This document shows positions 1 to 6,879 of a stretch of 9,339 nt of DNA, piece after piece. The position numbers and the translations under genes are program-made. The notes under the pieces are model-generated. The model saw only the letters and a list, made by a program, of their open reading frames with translations. It searched no databases and had not been told where the DNA came from. Within the stretch, counting starts at the first letter, position 1. Every line of letters begins with the position of its first letter. This DNA comes from Cyclobacteriaceae bacterium (GTDB lineage Bacteria > Bacteroidota > Bacteroidia > Cytophagales > Cyclobacteriaceae): NCBI GenBank assembly GCA_013140395.1, contig JABFSY010000268.1, positions 1 through 9,339 on the forward strand, read 5' to 3'.

Positions 1-1135
1 GCTTATCCAGGTTATCAATGACGTGATTCATTTCTTTTTTCTGCCCGCACCACCACGTAGCGATCATAGGGATGATTGGATCTTCATTGAGGAAGTACTT
101 GAACGCTCCGTGTAAGAAGGCCATCAAGCCGATGTTTTCTAATACGCTACTTCCCAGCGGATTGGCAACCGACACATTTCCTTTTCGCACGGCCTGTAGC
201 AATCCGGGAATTCCCAATTGAGAATCTTCTCGTAGTTCTAATGGATCGCAGAACGTATCGTCTACTCTTCGTAAAATCACGTCAACCTTCTCCAGTCCTT
301 CCACCGTCTTGATCCACACGAAACTATCACGCATGATTAGGTCTTCGCCTTGCACTAGCGTAATCCCCAAATACGAAGCAAGAAATGCGTGTTCAAAATA
401 CGTTTCGTTTCGTGGGCCGGGTGTCAACAACACGATGCGAGGATGTTCTTTTCCTTGCGGTGCAAGCTGAATCAGCGTCTGCATGAGGCTGTTAAAAAAT
501 CCACCTAACCTGGCCACCTGATGCTGTTGAAACAACTCTGGAAGAACCCTGCTCAGTGCGCCCCTATTTTCAAGTGCGTAGCCCATGCCTGAAGGTGCTT
601 GTGCCCGATCTTTGATCACCCATACTTTCCCATCTGGACCTCTCGAGATATCTGCAGAATAGAGTGGAAGCTGGTAATCTCCTGGTAATTTTATTTTATC
701 ACAAGCGCGAAGAAATCCGGGATGAGAATAAATGAGTTCAGGGGGAATGATTCCTTTCTTCAGCAATACCCGATCTCCGTAGAGATCTTCTAACACTTTG
801 TTCAACACATAGGCGCGTTGCTTCATGCCGCGTTCTGCTCCACGCCACTCAGACGCTGAGATGACGAGCGGGACAGGATCCAGTAACCAAGGTCGATTCA
901 ATCCATCCGAATCGCCATATACGTTGTAGGTTACGCCATTTTCTTTTAGGAGTTTTAATAGTTCCTGATGGCGACTTTTAAATTCTGTTGCACCCAGATT
1001 TTCAATGTTCGCTAATAGCCGTTTCCATTTTTCCTTGACACCATCATTCAACGTTACGCATTCATCCAACACGGATTGATTTGTTAAATAGCCCTGTGTT
1101 AGCGATTGCAGTAAAGAGTTTTGCGTTTGTTCCAT
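1..1135 (-). CDS. Circularly permuted type 2 ATP-grasp protein (COG2308 type), 3' end cut by window edge
   Basis: An open frame of 378 codons runs from an ATG at 1135-1133 off the left edge without a stop, so the C-terminus is missing. It reads as the circularly permuted ATP-grasp family: GDSDGLNRPWLLDPVPL at residues 74-90, a flexible nucleotide-loop-like RAQAPSGMGYALENR at 177-191, TPGPRNETYFEHAFL at 238-252, RRVDDTFCDPLELRED at 289-304 and GNVSVANPLGSSVLEN at 319-334. Family members are predicted to couple ATP hydrolysis to joining a carboxylate and an amine; the substrate is unknown. In many Bacteroidota the protein continues into an alpha-E helical domain, which would lie outside this window. 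The start sits 8 bases after the stop of the transglutaminase/DUF2126 gene, with no Shine-Dalgarno, so the two are almost certainly co-transcribed and probably act together. There is no signal peptide, so it should be cytosolic. Family assignment is firm; the chemistry is inferred. Confidence 0.93.
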   Translation of the reverse strand, partial: MEQTQNSLLQSLTQGYLTNQSVLDECVTLNDGVKEKWKRLLANIENLGATEFKSRHQELLKLLKENGVTYNVYGDSDGLNRPWLLDPVPLVISASEWRGAERGMKQRAYVLNKVLEDLYGDRVLLKKGIIPPELIYSHPGFLRACDKIKLPGDYQLPLYSADISRGPDGKVWVIKDRAQAPSGMGYALENRGALSRVLPELFQQHQVARLGGFFNSLMQTLIQLAPQGKEHPRIVLLTPGPRNETYFEHAFLASYLGITLVQGEDLIMRDSFVWIKTVEGLEKVDVILRRVDDTFCDPLELREDSQLGIPGLLQAVRKGNVSVANPLGSSVLENIGLMAFLHGAFKYFLNEDPIIPMIATWWCGQKKEMNHVIDNLDK

Positions 1136-1143
1136 AGGCTACT

Positions 1144-4100
1144 TTAAAATTGCCGTAAGTCTAATGTGGTGGGGTATTCCGGACTGATCTTCATGATTGG
1201 CGGATCGAAGTTCTTAGGAGTTAAGCTCTTTTCCAAATAGCGTTCAGCACCGGCATAAACAGGTGACGGACTAAAAGATCCCTGCGTATGACCTTGATTC
1301 CAAAAGCGACTGATCCTGCGTCCTTCTGCTTCGTATGAATTGACAGGGTAGCTATCATAGTTTCTTCCTCCCGGATGAGCAACATGATAGGTACATCCAC
1401 CAATGGCACGATGATTCCATTTGTCAACGATGTCAAAGACCAAGGGAACATCCGTGCCTAATGTGGGATGCAATGCCGATGGAGGACTCCAGGCGCGATA
1501 ACGAACACCTGCGACAAACTCACCTTTTATTGCGGTTTCTTTGAGTGGGACAGGTGCTCCATTACAAACAACCATGTATCGATCAACGTTGAAGTTTTTT
1601 ACTTTCACTTCGATGCGTTCAACTGATGAGTCTACGAATCGCGCTGTTCCTCCGCTAGCAGATTCTTCACCCAACACATGCCACGGTTCAATGCCCTGAC
1701 GCAACAGTAACTCCATATCTTGCAACATGATTTTTCCATGCATAGGAAAACGGAATTCAAAAAACGTTTCCAGCCAAGCCGTTTGAAAGGGATACCCTGC
1801 TTCTTGCAGATCGCGCATTACTTCTTCCAAATCTTGCTGCACGTAGTGATGAATCATGTATTTGTCATACAATTCAGTTCCCCAACGTATCAGTTTTTGC
1901 TTATAAGGCTTCTTCCACATCATCGCTACGATGCATCGGATGAGTAGCAACTGCACAATGCACATCTCTTTACTCGGTGGCATATCAAATCCACGCAACT
2001 CGAGTATACCCAATCTTCCAGTCGAGCTATCGGGAGAATACAATTTGTCGATGCAAAATTCTGCGCGATGAGTATTGCCGGTGATGTCAATTAATAAGTT
2101 TCGAAATAAACGATCAACCAGCCAGAAAGGGACTTCTTTTCCTTCGGGAATTTGGCTGAAGGCAATTTCAAGTTCATACAAAATTTCCTGGCGACCTTCA
2201 TCTACCCGAGGTGCCTGGCTCGTTGGGCCGATGAATTGCGATGAAAACAAATAGGATAAACCGGGATGATGTTGCCAATAAGTAATCAAGCTTCTGAGAA
2301 GATCGGGTCTTCTCAACAAAGGACTATCTGCCGGAGTGCTGCCTCCGATAGTGATATGATTGCCGCCTCCGGTGCCTGTGTGCTTTCCATCGAGCATAAA
2401 TTTTTCGCTTCCCAGTCGACTAAGTCGTGCTTGCTCAAAGAGAATGTCGTAATTGTTGACCAATTGTTTCCAACTTTTGGCAGGATGAATGTTTACTTCC
2501 AATACACCGGGATCTGGTGAAACGGATAGTTTTGTAACCCGATGATCAAAGGGTGGCTCGTATCCCTCAATAATTACTTTTAGGTTTAGTTTTTCTGTGG
2601 CCGCTTCAATCGAGGTAAGTAAATCGATGTAATGCTCCAGGTATTTTAGTGGAGGCATGAAGAGATACAACTTGCCATCTCTTGGTTCGATACAAAGCGC
2701 TGTTTTAACTATGAAAGTTTCAAATGTTGGAACTACTTCCTCCTTGGGTTTTTCTTTTTTCTCCTTTTTAGATTCTTCTGTTTCCTCTTCTTTTGGATAA
2801 GCTGTTTGAAAAAACTCTTTTGGTAGATCTTCCTTTGGAATAGCAAGATCGTGACGCTTTTCAACTTTGTCTGAAAAGTTTTCCAATGCTGCTAGTTCTT
2901 CAAACGGACTTCGCTCGACAGGCTTCTGCATTTTCAAATCACTGATGTAGGCCAAGGATTTTAAGGGCAGTCGTAACCCAATGGCAGAATCTCCGGGTAG
3001 TAAAATCAAATGATTGTTTCGAAATTGCCAAGCCGATGAAATCCAACGATTGTTCCAATTATTCCATTCCATGGGAATAACATACCCAGCCGGAGTACCT
3101 AATCCTTTCGCGAGTAATTGACTTAATTTTTGTCGCTCGAGCGGATCGTTGAGATTGGATTTATACGGATCAATGTTAATCGGTACTTTATTTTCTTCCC
3201 ACAAAAAATAAAACGCATCTTCCATGGCCGGATGTACGTGTTCTTGTGGAATATTCAAATACTTCGTCAATTCAGTAGCCAAACGCTGTGCATCCTCTAT
3301 AGTATAATTCGTGGGAACGTCATCTAAATCAAGCAGTGAGTCATTTTTCCATATCGGCAAACCATCATTGCGCCATATCGCTGCGTACTGCCAACGCGGC
3401 AGCGGCTCGCCCGGGTACCATTTGCCTTGGCCTTTGTGAATGAACGCGCCTTTGCTAAATGCACTTTTTAATTTCTTGATCAGTTGTCCGCCTAATTTTC
3501 TTTTCTGTGGACCGTCCGCGGTTGTGTTCCATTCTTTGGCTTCCATGTCATCAACAGAAACAAAAGTAGGTTCGCCACCCATGGTCATGCGCACATCTCC
3601 CGCTTGTAAATCTTCATCTACCTTATTGCCGAGCGCAATAATCGTTGCCCATTGTTCATCCGTATAGGGTTTCGTCACACGAGGATCTTCGTGCATCCGA
3701 TATACTTCATTCTTAAAATCAAATGTTACCTCGCACACATCTGTCATACCGCTGACAGGTGCCGCGCTTACCGGATCGGGCGTGCAGCAGAGGGGAATGT
3801 GTCCTTCACCCGCAAACAATCCCGATGTAGGATCGAGACCCACCCAACCGGCACCCGGAATAAATACTTCGGCCCATGCATGCAGATCAGTGAAATCTAC
3901 TTCAGTTCCAGACGGACCGTCCAACGCTTTTACGTCTGCTTTCAATTGAATCAGATAGCCTGAGGCAAAACGCGCTGCTAAACCCAAGTGTCGAAGAATT
4001 TGTACCAACAACCACGCAGAGTCCCTGCATGAACCTGACTTCAAACTCAAAGTCTGCTCACAGGTTTGTATACCGGGCTCCAACCGAACGGTGTATCGCG

Positions 4101-4569
4101 TATTTTTCCATAAAGCTTGATTGAGTCCAACCAAAAATGGAATGATCTCTTTCTTTTGGCTTACATCAATTGACTTTACCCAATTCGAAAGAAGTGGGCC
4201 ATCTTCGGCATATTCAAAATAGGGGAGGAGTTCTTTTTTAAGTTGTTGATCGTACGTGAACGGAAATGTTTCAGCATATTTTTCAACGAAAAAATCAAAG
4301 GGGTTGATCACCACCATATCTGCGATCACTTCTACTTCAAAATGAAGCTTGGTGGTTTTGTTTGGAAAGACAACTCGTGCCAACATATTTCCAAACGGAT
4401 CTTGTTGCCAATTGATAAAATGTTCTTTGGGTTTAATCTTTAAGGAAAACGAAAGGATGGGTGTGCGACAATGAGCAGCCGGTCGTAGCCGGAATGTATG
4501 AGGAGATAAATTGACCGGACGATCATACGTATAAAACGTCTGATGTCGGATAGCCACTTTGATGGACAT
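1144..4569 (-). CDS. Transglutaminase-like / DUF2126 putative amidoligase fusion protein
   Basis: 1141 residues with no signal peptide or membrane segment. Residues 1-90 resemble the bacterial transglutaminase N-terminal beta domain (RHQTFYTYDRPVNLSPH at 8-24). Residues about 150-250 are a transglutaminase-like core with all three catalytic residues: Cys181 in SGSCRDSAW, His230 in DLHAWAEV and Asp246 in GLDPTSG. From about 290 to the end is DUF2126, annotated in Pfam as a putative amidoligase: TMGGEPTFVS (329-338), DGKHTGTGGGNHITIGG (727-743), TGNTHRAEFCIDKLYSP (830-846) and ILELRGFDMPP (855-865, with charged Glu857 and Arg859). A Lys/Glu-rich stretch at 593-612 interrupts the DUF2126 part. 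Transglutaminase-like folds in bacteria are often peptidases or amidases, while DUF2126 is predicted to form amide bonds, so one chain may both cut and join peptides. The ATP-grasp gene follows after 8 bases. The ATG at 4569 is chosen because it begins the usual MSIKVAIRHQT opening; no Shine-Dalgarno is visible. Confidence 0.95.
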   Translation of the reverse strand: MSIKVAIRHQTFYTYDRPVNLSPHTFRLRPAAHCRTPILSFSLKIKPKEHFINWQQDPFGNMLARVVFPNKTTKLHFEVEVIADMVVINPFDFFVEKYAETFPFTYDQQLKKELLPYFEYAEDGPLLSNWVKSIDVSQKKEIIPFLVGLNQALWKNTRYTVRLEPGIQTCEQTLSLKSGSCRDSAWLLVQILRHLGLAARFASGYLIQLKADVKALDGPSGTEVDFTDLHAWAEVFIPGAGWVGLDPTSGLFAGEGHIPLCCTPDPVSAAPVSGMTDVCEVTFDFKNEVYRMHEDPRVTKPYTDEQWATIIALGNKVDEDLQAGDVRMTMGGEPTFVSVDDMEAKEWNTTADGPQKRKLGGQLIKKLKSAFSKGAFIHKGQGKWYPGEPLPRWQYAAIWRNDGLPIWKNDSLLDLDDVPTNYTIEDAQRLATELTKYLNIPQEHVHPAMEDAFYFLWEENKVPINIDPYKSNLNDPLERQKLSQLLAKGLGTPAGYVIPMEWNNWNNRWISSAWQFRNNHLILLPGDSAIGLRLPLKSLAYISDLKMQKPVERSPFEELAALENFSDKVEKRHDLAIPKEDLPKEFFQTAYPKEEETEESKKEKKEKPKEEVVPTFETFIVKTALCIEPRDGKLYLFMPPLKYLEHYIDLLTSIEAATEKLNLKVIIEGYEPPFDHRVTKLSVSPDPGVLEVNIHPAKSWKQLVNNYDILFEQARLSRLGSEKFMLDGKHTGTGGGNHITIGGSTPADSPLLRRPDLLRSLITYWQHHPGLSYLFSSQFIGPTSQAPRVDEGRQEILYELEIAFSQIPEGKEVPFWLVDRLFRNLLIDITGNTHRAEFCIDKLYSPDSSTGRLGILELRGFDMPPSKEMCIVQLLLIRCIVAMMWKKPYKQKLIRWGTELYDKYMIHHYVQQDLEEVMRDLQEAGYPFQTAWLETFFEFRFPMHGKIMLQDMELLLRQGIEPWHVLGEESASGGTARFVDSSVERIEVKVKNFNVDRYMVVCNGAPVPLKETAIKGEFVAGVRYRAWSPPSALHPTLGTDVPLVFDIVDKWNHRAIGGCTYHVAHPGGRNYDSYPVNSYEAEGRRISRFWNQGHTQGSFSPSPVYAGAERYLEKSLTPKNFDPPIMKISPEYPTTLDLRQF

Positions 4570-4658
4570 AATTCAATTATTGAGATTAGCGTCATCAATT
4601 TATGGCTTATTTCATTAAATCGGGCATCCGGCTCGATGGCTGACCAAAAATCTTCTGA

Positions 4659-4699
4659 CATAGCGGATTGAACGTTGCTACATCGAATGCATAGCGGAT
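4659..4699. repeat. 10-base direct repeat in the gap upstream of the transglutaminase gene
   Basis: CATAGCGGAT occurs exactly at 4659-4668 and again at 4690-4699. The copies start 31 bases apart, close to three turns of the DNA helix, so they would face the same side. They lie 90-130 bases upstream of the transglutaminase/DUF2126 start, inside the 187-base gap (4570-4756) after the DUF2807 gene. A GATTTTTG at 4652-4645, one base away from the Bacteroidota -7 element, lies just downstream in the transcription direction, but no matching -33 element is present. A regulator-binding site is possible, but the repeat could be chance. Nothing else of note is seen in this gap. Confidence 0.35.
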
Positions 4700-4756
4700 G
4701 ACTACGGCAGTTGCCTATTGCTCAAGTTGTCAAAACAAGCAAACTGTTGCAATCAG

Positions 4757-5467
4757 CTAATTTTTTCGATTCACTTCTGCGCCCAGGAATTTTGAGGTAT
4801 GTCGCGTTGATGGATTTCCTCGGTAAGTGATGGTGGCGCCAAAATCAGCTGAGGCATCCAAATCCTCCTCTGCAAAAACAGAAACTTCAGATCCCATAGA
4901 TGAACTCACCATGACATGCTGGCTCTTCAACGTGGAAGCATTTACCTCACTGCCCATTTTTGATCTAACCGTTAACCGATCTGTCGTACCCCTCAAATCG
5001 ACTTCGCTTCCCATGGAAGATTCCAACTCCAAATTTTGCGCGTTGATGGACAACTTCATTTGGGATCCCATTTTGCTCACCAGGAATATTTTTTTTGCGT
5101 TTATCGTTTCTGTTGATTCGATCAAAGCTCCTGCGCGAGCCTCGATGGCCTCCAGTTGAGTGTAATAAATAGTCACATTTGTAAAACGAACGCGATTGCG
5201 TTTCCAGGGGCCATCTTCGAAGTCGACAAAATCCCTATTCTTGAATCGTATAGTGAGATCACTTCCTTTCGATTTTACAATGATCGCTTCTTTATCAATT
5301 CCATGGTAGTCGATTTTGACGCCCGGGGCATCGGCTTTTATTAAATCAACTCGGAAGGGGCCGAATACATAGATGACTTGAAAATCATTGATTTTAATGT
5401 TTTCAATTTGGGCATTTGCAGAAAGATAAAATAGAGCTGATAGAAGTAGCGAGAATGAGATGCGCAT
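4757..5467 (-). CDS. Secreted DUF2807 (GIN-domain) protein with a seven-turn glycine repeat
   Basis: The ATG at 5467 gives 236 residues beginning with a clear signal peptide, MRISFSLLLSALFYLSANAQ, probably cut after ANA or at Q20. An in-frame ATG at 5515 would give 252 residues, but adds a polar 16-residue leader in front of the signal, so I prefer the shorter form. There is no lipobox Cys. The mature protein has an N-terminal beta-rich part (about 21-100) followed by repeats in which a hydrophobic residue, Gly, and Ala or Ser recur: Gly113, 134, 153, 172, 192, 210 and 229 (short numbering), at steps of 18-21 residues. Four of them read MGS. This fits the right-handed solenoid expected of DUF2807 head domains, which are common in Bacteroidota exported proteins and have no established role. 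It follows the TerB-like gene by 88 bases, with no terminator between. Family call likely; function unknown. Confidence 0.88.
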   Translation of the reverse strand: MRISFSLLLSALFYLSANAQIENIKINDFQVIYVFGPFRVDLIKADAPGVKIDYHGIDKEAIIVKSKGSDLTIRFKNRDFVDFEDGPWKRNRVRFTNVTIYYTQLEAIEARAGALIESTETINAKKIFLVSKMGSQMKLSINAQNLELESSMGSEVDLRGTTDRLTVRSKMGSEVNASTLKSQHVMVSSSMGSEVSVFAEEDLDASADFGATITYRGNPSTRHTSKFLGAEVNRKN

Positions 5468-5555
5468 AACAATCGATTTGCCCAAAAGACGTACGATGTG
5501 CACGCTTGGTTGCATTCGATGCCAGCTTTTTCTTACTCGCCTCCTTTTCGTATAC

Positions 5556-5936
5556 TTAAGCTGACAGCAGTGTTTTTTTAAGTTGAAGTTGGGTTTCTAA
5601 AATTTCAAGTTGATTCAATTTCAACTCTTTGTGGTAGATGGAGTAGATTAGCTCCCATTCAGCTTTGTGCATAAAACCGTCAGCATTTGCCATCACGCAA
5701 AGCAACGCCATCAAGTTGATTTGCTGTTCTTTCGAAGTATGTTTTAATTCCTCCACGCAAGATTTTCGCATTTGAACACGATCCGTGGCTTTTAGCGAAT
5801 TCAGCTGCTGATGGATGTCATCATTGAACTTATTTAGTTCAGCAATCTTTTTCCAAAGCACGATTTCTTTTTCGCTGATCTCATCGTCAGAAGTGACCAG
5901 AAGAAAATAAAGCCGATTGAATAAATGCTTGTTCAT
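5556..5936 (-). CDS. TerB-like helical protein
   Basis: 126 residues, predicted all-helical and cytosolic, with no signal peptide. Two halves carry the same acidic pattern: TSDDEISEKE at 15-24 and NADGFMHKAE at 84-93. In each an Asp is followed seven residues later by Glu (Asp17/Glu24 and Asp86/Glu93), then by a helix (VLWKKIAEL and WELIYSIYHKEL). This internal duplication, with an ADG motif in the second copy, is the mark of the TerB fold seen in tellurite-resistance TerB and in the N-terminal part of DjlA, where the acidic residues can bind metal. The length is close to a stand-alone TerB domain. No other ter genes are nearby, so a tellurite role is not supported; a membrane-linked or metal-dependent accessory role is only a guess. 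The ATG at 5936 is the first of the frame; no Shine-Dalgarno precedes it. It probably shares a transcript with the downstream DUF2807 gene. Confidence 0.82.
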   Translation of the reverse strand: MNKHLFNRLYFLLVTSDDEISEKEIVLWKKIAELNKFNDDIHQQLNSLKATDRVQMRKSCVEELKHTSKEQQINLMALLCVMANADGFMHKAEWELIYSIYHKELKLNQLEILETQLQLKKTLLSA

Positions 5937-5972
5937 TGAAAAGGCGTGTTTCGTATTTAATAATCTTCCTTA

Positions 5973-5982
5973 CACAATTGTG
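5973..5982. promoter_or_regulatory. Perfect 10-base palindrome upstream of the TerB-like gene
   Basis: CACAATTGTG is a perfect palindrome 36 bases before the TerB-like start codon, in the 133-base gap between that gene and the propeller-like gene. A dimeric regulator could bind such a site. On the minus strand it is preceded by TTGG, giving TTGGCACAATTGTG, which resembles half of a sigma-54 site but lacks the downstream GC. No Bacteroidota -7 element is visible in the gap. Chance occurrence cannot be excluded. Confidence 0.25.
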
Positions 5983-5999
5983 CCAAGAAAAAAACTCAT

Positions 6000-6019
6000 G
6001 TTTTAAGCCGTTTTAAGGA
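6000..6019. repeat. Tandem pair of 10-base units
   Basis: GTTTTAAGCC at 6000-6009 is followed directly by GTTTTAAGGA at 6010-6019, so eight of ten bases repeat at a 10-base period, about one helical turn. It lies in the gap after the propeller-like gene. On the minus strand it is followed by AAAAC-ATGA-GTTTTTTT, a very short stem with a T run that might act as a weak terminator. Function is not known. Confidence 0.3.
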
Positions 6020-6069
6020 CCCTTTTTGGATTTTATATTTCAGATTGAGATAGTGTTCCCAATTTGAAA

Positions 6070-6879
6070 CTAATCGATTTGCTTACTTTCGAACAGCAGG
6101 ATTCTGTTCTTTTGGTTGACCAAAACGATTGATTCGTCAGTGGCTAGCGCGTACTTGTACCCATCCCCCACTTCAATTTCTCTTGCTTCCCCGGTTCCAA
6201 GATCAAAGAACTTGATTTTGGAACCGTCCAAATAATACAATTCCTCACCAAAGAAATTGAAATTGTTAATGCCTTGCTTGGCTATTTGGTGAATCTTTTT
6301 TCCAATGTGGCTATAGATGGAGATGCCAGATCGTTGATCCAATAAGAAAATCATGTTCTGGTATTCTCGCAAGTGAGTGTAAACCGGGGAGCCACTTGCT
6401 TTTGTCGTATCTGCATAAAATTCAATAAGTACTTCTTTGTTGATGGGATTCACTTTCTTAATAGAAGCATCAGCGGCATCAAAAAGCCACAGTCTATTAT
6501 CATTGCTTGGACATGCCAATGTCGGCTGAATGGCCCACGATGGTTCTAACAAGTGTTCTTTACCATTCTCAAAATAACGACCGTAAACCCAATATTTTTG
6601 TTTTTCATGATTATACAAGAATATCGAGGGATGATACCAAGGTTCTAATAATGTAACGTACTTTACTTTTGTGGTAGCTAGTACTTTTCCTTGAGGGTCA
6701 AATTTTTTAATCAGATTGTTTTTTGACACAATGAAAAAGTTCCCCAGTCTGTCCACGGTTGCAAAGGTCACTTCTACACTTTTCACTTCCTTTATTTTTT
6801 TGCCGACTTGCTGACCGTTTGCAACAAGAGAGGGAGACAGGCTAAGAAAAAAAAGAAGAATGTATTTGCTAGTTGACAT
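6070..6879 (-). CDS. Secreted beta-propeller-like protein of unknown function
   Basis: 269 residues. The N-terminus, MSTSKYILLFFLSLSPSLVA, is a signal peptide, probably cleaved near residue 20-23; no Cys follows, so it is not a lipoprotein and should be periplasmic or exported. The rest shows a repeating pattern of a hydrophobic strand ending in an acidic or polar residue, followed by a second strand and a turn: LGNFFIV (45-51), SIFLYN (85-90), RLWLFD (129-134), MIFLLD (176-181), ELYYLD (213-218) and SIVLVN (250-255). The later ones are about 37 residues apart. That would give about six blades over some 240 residues, the size of a small beta-propeller. No catalytic motif is seen. Its ATG lies 11 bases inside the end of the LpxH-family gene, so translation is probably coupled. 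Similar exported propeller-like proteins are widespread in Bacteroidota, but I cannot name a family. The gene is clearly real; the fold is inferred from the pattern alone. Confidence 0.85.
   Translation of the reverse strand: MSTSKYILLFFLSLSPSLVANGQQVGKKIKEVKSVEVTFATVDRLGNFFIVSKNNLIKKFDPQGKVLATTKVKYVTLLEPWYHPSIFLYNHEKQKYWVYGRYFENGKEHLLEPSWAIQPTLACPSNDNRLWLFDAADASIKKVNPINKEVLIEFYADTTKASGSPVYTHLREYQNMIFLLDQRSGISIYSHIGKKIHQIAKQGINNFNFFGEELYYLDGSKIKFFDLGTGEAREIEVGDGYKYALATDESIVLVNQKNRILLFESKQID

Noticed and set aside
3440..3963. Plus-strand frames of 75 and 103 codons opposite the transglutaminase/DUF2126 gene
   Set aside because: They are shadows of a strongly supported minus-strand gene and show no protein-like pattern of their own.
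4645..4652. A Bacteroidota -7 element (GATTTTTG) before the transglutaminase operon
   Set aside because: It has one mismatch at a key base and no TTG at the -33 position, so it is not listed as a promoter.
4440..4661. A 73-codon minus-strand frame overlapping the start of the transglutaminase gene
   Set aside because: Most of it overlaps the real gene in another frame and its sequence resembles no known small protein.
4827..5159. A 110-codon plus-strand frame opposite the DUF2807 gene
   Set aside because: It is antisense to the repeat region; its apparent regularity comes from the MGS repeats on the other strand.
5556..5936. Tellurite-resistance function for the TerB-like protein
   Set aside because: No terA, terC, terD or terZ genes are nearby, and the TerB fold occurs in many unrelated contexts.
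5966..5986. A sigma-54-like site, TTGGCACAATTGTG, on the minus strand
   Set aside because: The TTGGCAC half is good, but the GC expected at -13/-12 is missing (TA is found), so it does not meet the consensus.
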